Assembly (NCBI GenBank): GCA_023935145.1
Contig: CM043699.1
Span: forward strand, 145,499,536 to 145,563,535
Length of the DNA: 64,000 nt
Direction: 5' to 3'
Source: Bretschneidera sinensis
Taxonomy: Eukaryota > Streptophyta > Magnoliopsida > Brassicales > Akaniaceae
The translations under genes were made by a program, and so were the position numbers. Positions 46,860 through 57,519 of the stretch are shown here, in pieces. Position 1 is the stretch's first letter, and each line of letters begins with the position of its first letter. The notes beneath the pieces are model-generated. The model ran no database searches and was not told the origin of the DNA. It worked only from the letters and a program-made list of their open reading frames with translations.

Positions 46860-48219
46860 CACTACAAGATAAATGAGTTTTGCCGGCGCTTCATATACGC
46901 GCCACCATATGTCCCCCGCCGGCACTTCATTTCTGGCGTTTTCATGAAGTGCCATAATGTCCAAAGAACATATATCGGTGCTTCAAAACGCCGTAATATG
47001 CAAAACCTATTGCATTACCGCAATACGCATAAACTCATTTCATATTTCGGCGCTTGGAAGCACCGCAATATGGTTTCGAGCATATGTAAGCGCCGCAATA
47101 CGCATAAACCCATTTCATATTCCGGTGCTTGGAAGCGCCACAATATGATGGGTTCGAGCATATTACGGCACTTACAAGCGCTGCAATATGCAAAATCCTT
47201 TGCTGCGCTTTGAAGCACCGAAATAAGAGTTAAAATAGCTGGTCATTCGCGCTTAGTAATTTCTCAAAGGGCCTCTTACACGCAACTAGGTTTGATCGAA
47301 TGACTCTTTCTTCCTGCTCGTGTCTCTTCTTCCTCATCAACCAGGTGTCTCTCTCTCATCAAAATTTCTGCGCATGTATATTTCACTCCTTCGTCGTTCT
47401 TTGTTTCTCTATGAAGTCTTCACGGAGCTTATGGGTGAAGAGAGTTCTGGATGTGTACGAGGTCAAGGGTTTGGAGTTACTCCCAATGCCGTGTATGGAT
47501 TTTCAGCTCAAATTAGGAATGATGTGGGATACAATGGAGCTTATGCTGAAGAGATACATAATTTGAAAGCACAAATAGAAGAACTCAATCAAAAGCATGA
47601 GCATCAGATTCAAGAAATAATGACGAAGCACGATGATCAAATGACTAGTATGCAGTCCTAAATGGATGAGCTCAAGTTTTTACTACAGTGGTTGGTTAAT
47701 GAAGGAGCTCATATTTGACTTCAAGTGTAATGGTAAAATAATTTTTCAGATTTCATTCAATTACTTGATTGTGTATGAATTTATATGTTAACTATGAATG
47801 TTTTTTGTGTGAATGAAATGATTTTTGTATTGATATTTAAATTTATATGGATTTGATGGTATATATATTGAAGAATATTGGTTTTATAGTAGGTGTTAAT
47901 ATTAAACCCAAAATAGTGTAAAAATATAAGCTAGGTATATTCTGGCGCTTTAAAGTGCCACAAAAATTGTCAATAGCTAGTGTATTGCGGCGCTTGGAAA
48001 CGCCACAATATGCATAAATTTGTGGCGCTTCTAAGCGCCCCAATACACTAGCGCTTAGAAGTGCTGCAATATAGCGGCGCTTACCTTAAGCTTCGGTACT
48101 GGCACTGGACACCACACATATCGGTGCTTCCCGTAAACGTCGGTATTGCATATTGCAACACTTTAAAGCACCTAAATATGCTAAAAAAAACATCATCGTC
48201 TGCCACTGATGTTGTAATG
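46860..48219 (+). mobile_element. Non-autonomous CACTA (En/Spm-like) element
   Basis: It starts CACTACAAGAT. The far end reads ATGTTGTAATG, whose reverse complement matches the start at 9 of 11 bases. Both ends touch ATA (46857-46859, 48220-48222), the 3-bp duplication expected of CACTA elements. Subterminal zones hold many GCGCTT...AAGCGCC palindromic motifs with AATATG spacers (46870-47220 and 47940-48180), as in this superfamily. The middle keeps a scrap of an element protein. At ~1.36 kb it is a deletion derivative. Confidence 0.82.
47395..47661 (+). pseudogene. CACTA-derived protein fragment (TNP1/plant transposase C-terminus-like)
   Basis: The frame ending at 47661 reads MGEESSGCVRGQGFGVTPNA, then a coiled coil with LKAQIEELNQKHEHQI. 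The RGQGFGVTP plus coiled-coil layout is typical of the C-terminus of En/Spm-associated plant proteins. It has no promoter of its own in evidence and lies wholly within the CACTA element. Family assignment is from memory of the motif. Confidence 0.55.
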
Positions 48220-48504
48220 ATAGAATGCAGGACAATATATAATATTGATGTTGAATTTGGATCTAAACTTTGAAATATGGTCTATTATGTTTGTTATTAT
48301 TAGTTTGTTCTATTGTTGGTAGTTCACCTATAAGGAATCAAACAAGGAAGATATATTCCTCAAAGTTTGCCTGTGAGCAAATGATTGTGAAGCTCTTTTT
48401 AGGATTTAGGGGAAGAAATGGTAACATCTAGTTATTTTCTTTTTAATATAAGAAATGTAGCTCCTAATTAGGCTTGCTTTACTTTGAGCCTATACAAAGT
48501 TATA

Positions 48505-48622
48505 ACGGCTTTGTTTGGCATTTGCTTGAATGTAATTTAAATCATCAAATTTAAAATTATTTTAAAAACTTTAAATTTTGGTGATAGAAGTTATATTTAA
48601 GCAAATTCCCAAACAACATCAA
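48505..48622. repeat. Short fold-back MITE-like repeat
   Basis: TTTGTTTGGCATTTGCTTGA at the left is mirrored by the reverse complement of AAGCAAATTCCCAAACAAC at the right, leaving a short AT-rich loop. No duplication was assigned. Confidence 0.5.
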
Positions 48623-48937
48623 TTTAATTAATCATTTCTATTACTTCAAATTTTATTATATAGTATTTGGTAGTATGACTTTGAAGTTTAGAATTGAAAA
48701 TAAAATAAAACCATACTTTTTTTAAAAAAATTGTAAAATTATAGAAAAAATATCGTTATTGCATTCCAATTCTAAGTCCTTACAACAAACACTAAATTTA
48801 TTTTTAGCTGAAGAATGACACTTACTTTATATCAAAGTAACTAAAAGGAAGGAAAAAATGGAGGGGGAAATGAGAGAAAATTTGTAAGTTGTCTAAAAAA
48901 TACTCTTTTTTTTTCCTTTCATTTCAGTTTATTTTAA

Positions 48938-49394
48938 GGGTATGTTTAGTAGGAGAGAAAAGTGAGAGGAAAAAAAGTATAGAATGTATTTTTCTCTTGT
49001 TTAATAGGAGAAAAAGTGAGATAAAAAATAATTAAGATAATTGATATTTTCCTCTTGCATGTACATATCACAATCCTCCAAAATTAAGAGGATTAGAGAG
49101 TGAAAAATAAAAAAGAAATTAAATTAAATATCAATTTAGCAATTAATATCCATCAATCAATCTCTTAGATTAATATCCATTTATATTATGAATGATATAA
49201 TTGTAAAAATAATAGTATTACATTTTATTTTCTCACTTTTCCATTCCACTAAGTAAAAGTTTAAGAAAACCATTTTATTTCGTCTTAGTTTTTCATCATA
49301 TTTACTAAACATATGGAAGAAAACACTCATCTTCTTATTTTTCTTTCCTTTTAATTTTTTTTCCTCTCACTTTTCTCTCCTACTAAACATACCC
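48938..49394. mobile_element. PIF/Harbinger-type (Tourist) MITE
   Basis: A 39-bp perfect terminal inverted repeat (48938-48976 against 49356-49394) begins GGGTATGTTTAGTAGGAGAG. TAA duplications flank it at 48935-48937 and 49395-49397. A 3-bp TAA/TTA target is the Harbinger hallmark. It has no coding capacity. Identical long termini suggest a fairly recent insertion. Confidence 0.93.
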
Positions 49395-49397
49395 TAA

Positions 49398-51239
49398 ATG
49401 TTTATTTTGCTTGAAACATGAACCTTTTTTTATTTTATTTTTATAAATAGTAAAAGTAATAAAGAAAATTCAAACATGCTTGACAGTAAAAAAAAACACA
49501 TTTAAAAAAAACAAGAATGAAAATAGGGAAAATTTAAAGAACAAAACAAATAGTTTTCAGTATTTTCAACAAAACTGAAAACAAACACAAAAAATATTTC
49601 TGTAAAACTAACAAATGAAAATGAAATATGTTTTCATTTTTCAAAACTAAAAAATGTTTTCCAAAATTCAGTACATAGTAATCCTTGTATGTTAGTATAT
49701 TGTTAGGTCTCATTTATCGTAATTTTACGTGAACATATTTTTAATATCTTTTTTATGAAGGTACATATCTTAAAATTGTTTCACTTGAAAGTATTTTTAT
49801 TTTCCACTTTTTTAAAATTAAAAACTGTTTTATTCGAGAATGTTTTTATTATTTTTGTATCTGTCGTCACTAAAAACATGGAATAACTGATAAGGTGGCT
49901 CCTCTTCCCTTGTACTCCATCGTCACTTGAAAGTGATAATCCTTTATTGTATCTCTCGTATTCCCCAAGCATTATATTTTATCTTCAAAGATTAATTAAT
50001 ATCTTTATTTGTTTCTCACTTGTAATGTAGATGACCATGGTGAGAGCACAAGCAACAAAATTGCATGGTACATTGGTCCCCTAGCTTGTGCCACAAAAAT
50101 TGTGTATGACTGGAAAGTGGGGCATATACCACATACCCATTTGTAGCTTGTTGGGTTGTTCCATGGTTGCAAACTTTGTCAGCTTATTCCTAAATTTTGA
50201 GTTCAGCAATCAAAAAGATAAAAGATATTTGATCTTCGAAATTTGTATGGATTGGATAAATGTGTGCACCATAATGGAATGGACCACCAACAAAGATCAA
50301 ATGATCCCCTTATATTATTATGTAGATGACATCAATTGATCCCCTTTGAGAAAAAGAAGGCATTAAAGTCATTTGGATTATGGCGGGGTGAGTTAATTCT
50401 AGTGTTAACTTATCTGATATTCGGAATCAAACACATAATTTGGTTGAAGATCTTGTTATCAAAAATCCAATAAAAGACACTGCAAAAAAATTTAATAATT
50501 AGCGGCAAAAGGGCAAAACCTTGGGTAAAAGACCCCTAGTGGCAAAACATTACGGATCGAGGTACCAATATTACCAATTGAGGTATTTTATTTAATAGAC
50601 CCAAAGTAACAAAACTTTGGGTAAATTTAGAACTTTACGCAATTATTGTGTTTAAATGATTTTTATGCTTTTTATTAAAATAAAAAATAAACCATATGAA
50701 TAATGGTAAACCTCCAATAAAAAAATTAATTTCTCGATGGGAAATATTTCAAGTAAATCAAACGAGGCTAGGAATCTTGTGATACAGAAAAGGAAAAATA
50801 AAAAGTAATTATCATGTCCTTGTATGGTGAATCATACACTCTAGCCTACGATTTCATAGACGAAATTACAAAGTTATAAAATAAATTGCAATTGCAATTA
50901 CAAATACAATTGAAAAGACCAAAAAAAAAAATATGTAAGTTAATATCTACTCTATGGTTGAAAAAAAACCATTAGAATTCTTAAAAAAATTGGAGTCCTC
51001 CGATTATATGGAATCTAAATTGAGAAATGAATTCATACAAAATTTATGGCTCATTTGGTTCATGAACATAATTATTGTGAGATAAGATTATAATTAATAT
51101 TAGATATGATAAATTGATATTAAAGAGGTAAAACCTTAATCTTATGTTTCGTTAATGAGTTTGCTGAATTAAGATTAAAGTGAGGCATATAAATACCAAA
51201 ATATCTTAACACTACTCATTATCCTTAATAATCTCTAAT
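49398..51239. other. Gene-free spacer with a possible CACTA start
   Basis: No gene is supportable. At 50478 the text CACTGCAAAAAAATTTAATA followed by TTAGCGGCAAAAGG looks like a CACTA terminus. A candidate partner end is at 53699. Confidence 0.35.
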
Positions 51240-51990
51240 TTCTTCACAAACCCTAAATTTTTTATTATTATTATAAATAATGGTTATTATTAAATTGTTA
51301 TTTTTATCATCATAATTATTATAATTACTATAATAATATTTTTATAATTATAATTATAAGAATGATAATTATAATAACTACTAACAATAATAATAATAAT
51401 AATTTTTGGTATTATATACGTTATTATTATAATTAAAATAATAATTATTATTATCATTATTATAATTATAATTATTGTCATTATTATAATTATAATTATT
51501 TTCATTATTATTATCATTATCATTATAATATTGATATAACTATCAAAATAATATTATTATCAATATTATTATAATATTAATATAGCTATGATAATAATTA
51601 TTATCATAATTATTAATATATTATTATATAATTATAATAGTAATTACTATCATTATTATAATTTTATTATTTAATTATTATTGTTATTATTATCAACATT
51701 AAAAAATTTATTACATTTATTATCATTTTAATAATAATTATTATAACTTGATTCTCATTATTATAATTGTAAAATAATAGTTATCATTATTACTATAATG
51801 TTATTATAAATAAGATTATAATATTATAATTATAATTATAATTATTATTATTAGCATTATCATTAGTATTATAATTATTATATAATGAATATTAATATTA
51901 CTATGATTATGATTATAAGAAAAAAAAAATTATTATGAAAAGATTATTATTATCAGTATTATTATAATTATGATAATAATAACTATTATT
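51240..51990. repeat. Long ATT/AT microsatellite tract
   Basis: About 750 bases of ATT, ATA and AATT runs with very few G or C. Frames across it (for example minus 51290-51523, an Ile/Met string) are low-complexity artefacts. Confidence 0.95.
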
Positions 51991-52600
51991 GATATGAGCT
52001 AAAATAACTGATCCAATGAGAACTGAACACATGGAAACACAATAATGGTCAAGCCACCCTATAGGCAACATAGGGGTTAGACCCTGAGACACAATGATGA
52101 TATCACTACTCTAAAGGTATGGGGATCTTTTCTATGAGGGATGAACTACCGACAGAGGTCGCATCCCACAAGGCTCATGGCACAGAAGTTACATCCTTGG
52201 TAAGGTCCACCTCAAGACCTAGGAAGAAAGGTTCTCCAACTTCTATATAAAGGGATCTAAAACCTCGTAAATACAGATACACACAGAGATAGAACCACAA
52301 ACACTTCGCCCCTCTCTCTCTCACCCACTTCGTCATTTCTTTAAGCCTTTCTTTTTACTTCACCTTGATATATTTACTGACTTAACCGTCGGAGTGTCCT
52401 TCCTTAAGAACCAAACTCCAAGTGGCTTTCTTTGCAGGGTTTCGTATACCAAGTTGACGTGATTACAGGAACGAGGACAACATCAAGCTTCTATCTTCCG
52501 TAATCCAAGACCAGTTTACCATAAATACCCTCCACTATTTTTTGGCATCAAAATATTGACGTCATCCATAGGAAATGACACAGTAATTGAAATAATCTAA
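51991..52600 (+). repeat. Solo or orphan LTR of Tat-like type
   Basis: It starts near TGATATGAGC and has a TATA box CTATATAAAGGG at about 52243. It carries the U5-type block GACTTAACCGTCGGAGTGTC (52379-52398). It ends before GGCATCAAAATATTGACGTC and ATCCATAGGAAA, a decayed form of the TTGGCGCCGTCTGTGGGAA primer site. No coding part follows. Confidence 0.65.
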
Positions 52601-53199
52601 TGGATACAAGTCTCAATCAATTTTCATAAAGTCAACCATGTAAAAGTGAACTCTTAAACTAATTATTAAATCATATGTAGTCACATTAAAAGTGAAAAAA
52701 TCTTAAAACACTTGTCTAAATTTTGAATATTGATTCGTAAGTTTCAAAAAAAATAAGGGGATATTGATCCATTAATCTCATTCTGGGAGAGAAAATTAAC
52801 GAGTTGCTACACAATTAGAATAATGTATGACTAAAGACATACAATCTCTTGAATTAAGAACCTTTTTGCAAAAACGTGTAAAATGCCTTAAATTATATGA
52901 TTCCTCCATCGGGAGACCTTTCTACCTCTAAACATGTTGTTTTACATAAAAACAAAAAAAGTTAATAAAATTTATACAAGTTTCAAAAATTTCATACCAT
53001 TCATGTAAAGTTTGCTCTCTAGTTTGGGTTTTAACCTGTAAACCGAAACTTCTAAATCAAATCTATTAAATTAATTATTAAAAACATTACAAATATTAAT
53101 AGTTTAGTTATATTAATTACTTAATTAATAATTAAAATCTCAATAGCTAATTATCAATTACATAATTAGAATAATCCTTTATTTAGTAACTAATCACAA

Positions 53200-53400
53200 T
53201 AACTAATCATTATAGGGCCTGCGGCGGTTGATAGAGAAAGGCGGGCAGAGAGACAAAGATGAGGCAGGAGAGAAAAGAGAGAAAAAGAAAAGGAAGGAGA
53301 GAAAGAGGAAGAAGGAATGAGAGAGATAAAGATGAGGAAGGAGAGAAAAAGATGAGAAAGAGAGCGAAATTTGAAAGATAGTGAGAAACAAAATAAAGAA
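53200..53400 (+). repeat. Purine-rich (GAGAAAG-type) tract
   Basis: Nearly all A and G for about 170 bases, with GAGAAAGA-like units. The minus-strand Ser/Phe/Leu frame here is an artefact of this composition. Confidence 0.8.
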
Positions 53401-53559
53401 GATGAAAGAAAAGAGGGTCTATCAGTCGGGTTTTATAGGGATTTATCCCTATTAAATCAAGTTACAAAAAAGTTAAATTTTATTATTATTATCAGTGATT
53501 TTTTTACATTATTTTTTTATAAAAATAATTTTTTGCATAAAGATTCGACATAATATCAA

Positions 53560-53699
53560 TGGAATTTATGTCTTTCTGTGACATAACTGGCCGTCATAGT
53601 AATTTTTACACTTTTAGTGGCCGACTGCTGAAAGCCATCGCAAAAAGTAATTTTCAGATTTGCTAAAAGTCTGTTGCAAAAAGTGTCTTTTCTTGTAGT
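53560..53699 (+). mobile_element. CACTA-like terminal fragment
   Basis: It ends TTTTCTTGTAGT, the reverse complement of ACTACAAGAAAA. Subterminal repeats of the form GCAAAAAGT and GCTAAAAGTC precede it. It might pair with the start at 50478, but the subterminal motifs differ enough that this is uncertain. Confidence 0.5.
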
Positions 53700-53700
53700 A

Positions 53701-55850
53701 AATTCGAGTAGAAGATATTGAAAAATAAAATGAGTACACAACATGTTGAAATTGAGAAGTAGTGTATAATTAACAATAATTGTGATTAGTGACTAATACT
53801 TCAATTATTTAACCATATAATCGATTATTTGTAAATTTCAAATAAAATATAATTTACATATGAAAAATGATACATGGAATGATTACTTTGTGGACTTCCG
53901 CACTTTTTGTCACGTATGCATTGCATTCAAATAATCAACAAAAATTAGATGAAAATGCTTAAGTGAATCTTTAACATAATATTTGAAACTCAATTGATTC
54001 AATTAAAACTATCAAAATCAAATTGAAATGAGATAAAAAGATTCATGACGAAAAAAGTAAAATTTACTCTATGGATTTGTAAACATGACATTTCGTTAAG
54101 AACTATGCATGAGATTAAATATTCAATAATTATAGGGTGTTTACGAATGATTTTCATACTTTAAAAAAGTATATTCTATAAATACAATCAAAACCAAAGC
54201 CAAAAAAGTTATAGGTTTTGATTTTATGTAATAAATGACATTTATTATGAACCAACATAAGATTAAAAGTTCAATGATTTTATAGTGTATATGTAGAATG
54301 ATCTTCACAACAATAATAAGATCATTTTCTTAGAAGTTGAACTCACAATGATATATTATACTTGTTAATGTTGAATTCGTGATTGGCGATCTTACGAGCG
54401 CAACACACTTGTACACACCAAAACAAAGAAAATATAAAAAATTGATTGTCTCCGAAGGAACTTTTCGATGCCTGAATTAGTAATCTGAAAAGAGAATGAA
54501 AGGCAAGAGAGTTATGAGAACTGTTGGTGGTGTACCTGTATGATAGTTAGAGTTCCCTTTATATAACGTTTTAGATTAAAATCCGTTTAGAAAAATAACT
54601 CACATGAATGTCCTTGTAAAATCAGGCTTTTATTGTCTAGAGTTTAGAAAATTACCGTTTTGCTCTTAGCTATGTGTAACCAGCTCATTGGTTGTTCCTT
54701 TGGCTTGCAAAATTACCCTTTCATCATATAGGGGTGCTATGTGTTATTACGGTGGAAAAAATCACCTTACATCAATACTTACAAGGAATTGAAAAAAAAA
54801 AAAAAAGGATCTAGAAAGTATTGTTAACTTTGTAGCAATAGATAGAAGAAAAATATATAGTTTATTGAGGCATGAATATTCTTTTTTTAAGGTGATAATA
54901 GGCTCCACTTGTAAGCAGTTTGCTATTGGGTTAATGACGATTCACTTCCATGATACAACTAAATCACCGTTGTAAATAGAAAAATCTAAAGGTTTGTCTT
55001 AGAAGATTTTTTTGAAACTGTAACTTTAGCTAGAAGAAGAGAGAGAGAGAGATAGATTTTGGGATGAAAATTGTATGTTTAATGGCGGTTGGAAACTCTG
55101 CATTTATAGAGATTTCGTGTTTTTTTCCGAGCAAACACAATCTTTGCATCAAAAGTCATATTAACCACCAATTAACTATCAATTTTGAGGCAATGTTTTG
55201 AAAATTTGTAAGTTTGGTTGACCAAACTTAAGCCTCAATCGACAGTAAATTGTCTATGTATAAAAACACGAACTTTGAGTAGTTAATTCGGTTAACCAAA
55301 TCATATCTGTGGTCGACTACAGTGCGAACCTTCAATTTGACAGAAACTTTAACCGATTTATCAGGCTTTCGACCGATCATTATTATTTGAAAATCTCCAA
55401 CAAGAATATATACAATATTTATATACACAAAAACAAAACCTAAATTACAAAGGTAATGGCTTAGTAGTAGTTTTAGTTTATGGTTTAAACATAGGGTTTT
55501 TGAAACAGTTTTTGGTAAAATAATAATAATAAAACCAATTTTTCTGACATAAATTCAGAATTTTAGAAATTATTTTTCAGATTTCGATTCTTTTATAAAA
55601 TATTTGTTAAATATATTTAGTTCGACTTCTGATTATAAAAAACAAAAATCATTTCATAAAGTGTCTAATAGATTTTTTTAGATACCTTGCCTTCTTTCAA
55701 AGCACCAAAAAATTTAATACATTTGCTAATGAAAAAAAATCATATTTGAGAGTAATATCTTAAATGTGATAATTTAATATCTAATACTATTATTTTACTA
55801 AAATGTGATTATAACTTAGCTTTAAACTCGAGAAAAAAAGTAGACCTATG
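53701..55850. other. Gene-free spacer upstream of the protease gene
   Basis: No coding region is supportable. 54380-54570 and 55020-55130 have leader-like (GA)n and TATA-like patches (CCTTTATATAACG at 54555) that could be LTR debris. No PBS or ends were found. Confidence 0.35.
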
Positions 55851-56084
55851 AAGCATGATGGCATGTTTTGTTAATAGTTTCCATTGCAATGGCAATAATG
55901 TTACCCAAACCGAACTTGATTCCCGTCTCTATTGCTATTGTTTATTGCCTACCGTTGCTCACTTATTTAATTTGGACAAATGGGCTTCTCCTCTCTTTAA
56001 ACAAGAAAAACTACAAAAAGCAATCCTCATCGCTCTCCACTTTCACTCACCCTGAGAAACAAGAAAAGAAGAGAGGCAATATCC

Positions 56085-57479
56085 ATGGCATCTTCTTCTT
56101 CTCTTCTTTTTCTCTTCACTTATTTTTCTCTCTTTCTCTTCACATCATCCACTATCACTATTCCTCTCTTTCCAGTCACCAAACACTCATCCTCAGATCC
56201 TTATCAAATCCTTAATAATCTAGCTACCTCTACGCTCACTAGAGCCCACCACCTGAAACACCCCAATAAACCCAAAATCAATACTACCTCCTCTTCTCTC
56301 ACAAAAACCCCTCTCTCTGCTCACAGCTATGGTGGCTATTCAGTTTCCCTCAGCTTTGGTACCCCGCCACAGACAATACCCTTGGTCTTCGACACTGGCA
56401 GTAGCCTTGTCTGGTTGCCCTGCACCTCTCGGTATCTCTGCTCCAAATGCAACTTCTCCAACATAGACCCAAATCACATCCCAACTTTTATCCCCAAATT
56501 ATCTTCTTCTTCAAAACTTTTGGGCTGCAAGAACCCCAAATGCGCTTGGATTTTTGGTCCCGGAGTCCAGTCCCAGTGCCAAGACTGCAACCCGAATGCC
56601 CGCAATTGTACCCAAACTTGCCCTCCTTATATAATTCAGTACGGTTTGGGATCCACAGCTGGGCTTTTACTATCTGAAAAGCTGGATTTCCCTGATAGAA
56701 CCGTGCCCGATTTCCTCATCGGTTGCTCAATTTTCTCGACCCGCCAACCCGCCGGCATTGCCGGCTTCGGCCGCGGCTCGGAATCGCTGCCCTCACAGAT
56801 GGGTCTCAGGAAGTTCTCTTACTGTCTAGTGTCTCGTCGGTTTGACGACTCGCCCTTGAGCAGCGACCTCGTGTTGGATACCGGGTCGGGTTCGGATGGT
56901 GCGAAGACCAGAGGCCTTAGCTACACTCCGTTCCAGAAGAACCCAGCTGTCTCAAATTCTGCCTTTCAAGAGTATTACTACGTTAGTCTACGCAAGATAA
57001 TCGTCGGTGACAAGCACGTGAAGGTTCCGTACAGTTTCTTGGTTACTGGATCCGATGGAAACGGAGGAACCATCGTTGATTCCGGGTCAACGTTTACGTT
57101 CATGGAGAGGCCAGTGTTCGAGGTGGTGGCAAAAGAATTTGAGAGACAGATGGGGAATTATAGCAGGTCTGCTGACGTGGAAAAACGAATCGGTTTAAGT
57201 CCGTGTTTCGATATTTCGGGCAAGAAATCGGTGTCTTTCCCCAAGCTGATTTTTCAGTTCAAAGGTGGTGCGAAAATGGAATTGCCGGTAGCGAATTATT
57301 TGTTGTTTGTTGAGGATGTTGAGGTCGTGTGTTTGACGGTTGTTTCCGATAATGTAGTCAACCCTGTTGGAGGACACGGACCGGCGATCATATTGGGGAG
57401 TTTTCAGCAGCAGAATTATTACTTGGAATTTGATTTGGCGAATGAGAGATTTGGATTTGTTAAACAAAGTTGCACATGA
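56085..57479 (+). CDS. Secreted nepenthesin-type aspartyl protease, intronless (probable At4g16563-like)
   Basis: A 464-residue pepsin-family (A1) endopeptidase that should cleave proteins outside the cell or in the vacuole/wall space. Residues 1-24 form a signal peptide (MASSSS followed by a Leu/Phe core). Residues 28-80 are a prosegment-like stretch. The N-terminal lobe carries YSVSLSFGTPPQTIPLVF and catalytic DTGSS (103-107). A Cys-rich insert follows (about 112-180, ten or so Cys), the nepenthesin hallmark. Next come GIAGFGRGSESLPSQM (224-239) and the second catalytic motif DSGST (332-336). The C-terminal lobe ends ILGSFQQQNYYLEFDLANER and FGFVKQSCT. The length is normal, no stops occur, and no introns are needed, as in many plant members. 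The ATG has a good context (ATATCCATGGCA). The At4g16563-like assignment is from remembered similarity; the substrate is unknown. Confidence 0.95.
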   Translation: MASSSSLLFLFTYFSLFLFTSSTITIPLFPVTKHSSSDPYQILNNLATSTLTRAHHLKHPNKPKINTTSSSLTKTPLSAHSYGGYSVSLSFGTPPQTIPLVFDTGSSLVWLPCTSRYLCSKCNFSNIDPNHIPTFIPKLSSSSKLLGCKNPKCAWIFGPGVQSQCQDCNPNARNCTQTCPPYIIQYGLGSTAGLLLSEKLDFPDRTVPDFLIGCSIFSTRQPAGIAGFGRGSESLPSQMGLRKFSYCLVSRRFDDSPLSSDLVLDTGSGSDGAKTRGLSYTPFQKNPAVSNSAFQEYYYVSLRKIIVGDKHVKVPYSFLVTGSDGNGGTIVDSGSTFTFMERPVFEVVAKEFERQMGNYSRSADVEKRIGLSPCFDISGKKSVSFPKLIFQFKGGAKMELPVANYLLFVEDVEVVCLTVVSDNVVNPVGGHGPAIILGSFQQQNYYLEFDLANERFGFVKQSCT

Positions 57480-57509
57480 GCTGCAATTTTTGGTAATGGT
57501 AAATTAATT

Positions 57510-57515
57510 AATAAA
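57510..57515 (+). terminator. Putative poly(A) signal of the protease gene
   Basis: AATAAA lies 31 bases after the stop codon, followed by A/T-rich DNA. It is close to the stop for a plant gene, so a later site may be used instead. Confidence 0.35.
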
Positions 57516-57519
57516 GGAA

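Noticed and set aside
46944..47213. Plus-strand frames with repeated RRNTHKLIS/GAWKHRNM wording
   Set aside because: Translation of CACTA subterminal palindromic repeats, not a protein gene.
51290..51523. 77-codon Ile/Met-rich frame
   Set aside because: Low-complexity ATT repeat.
53203..53391. 62-codon Ser/Phe/Leu frame on the minus strand
   Set aside because: Product of a purine-rich tract; no start context or domain.
57195..57467. 90-codon minus-strand frame
   Set aside because: Antisense shadow of the aspartyl protease C-terminus.
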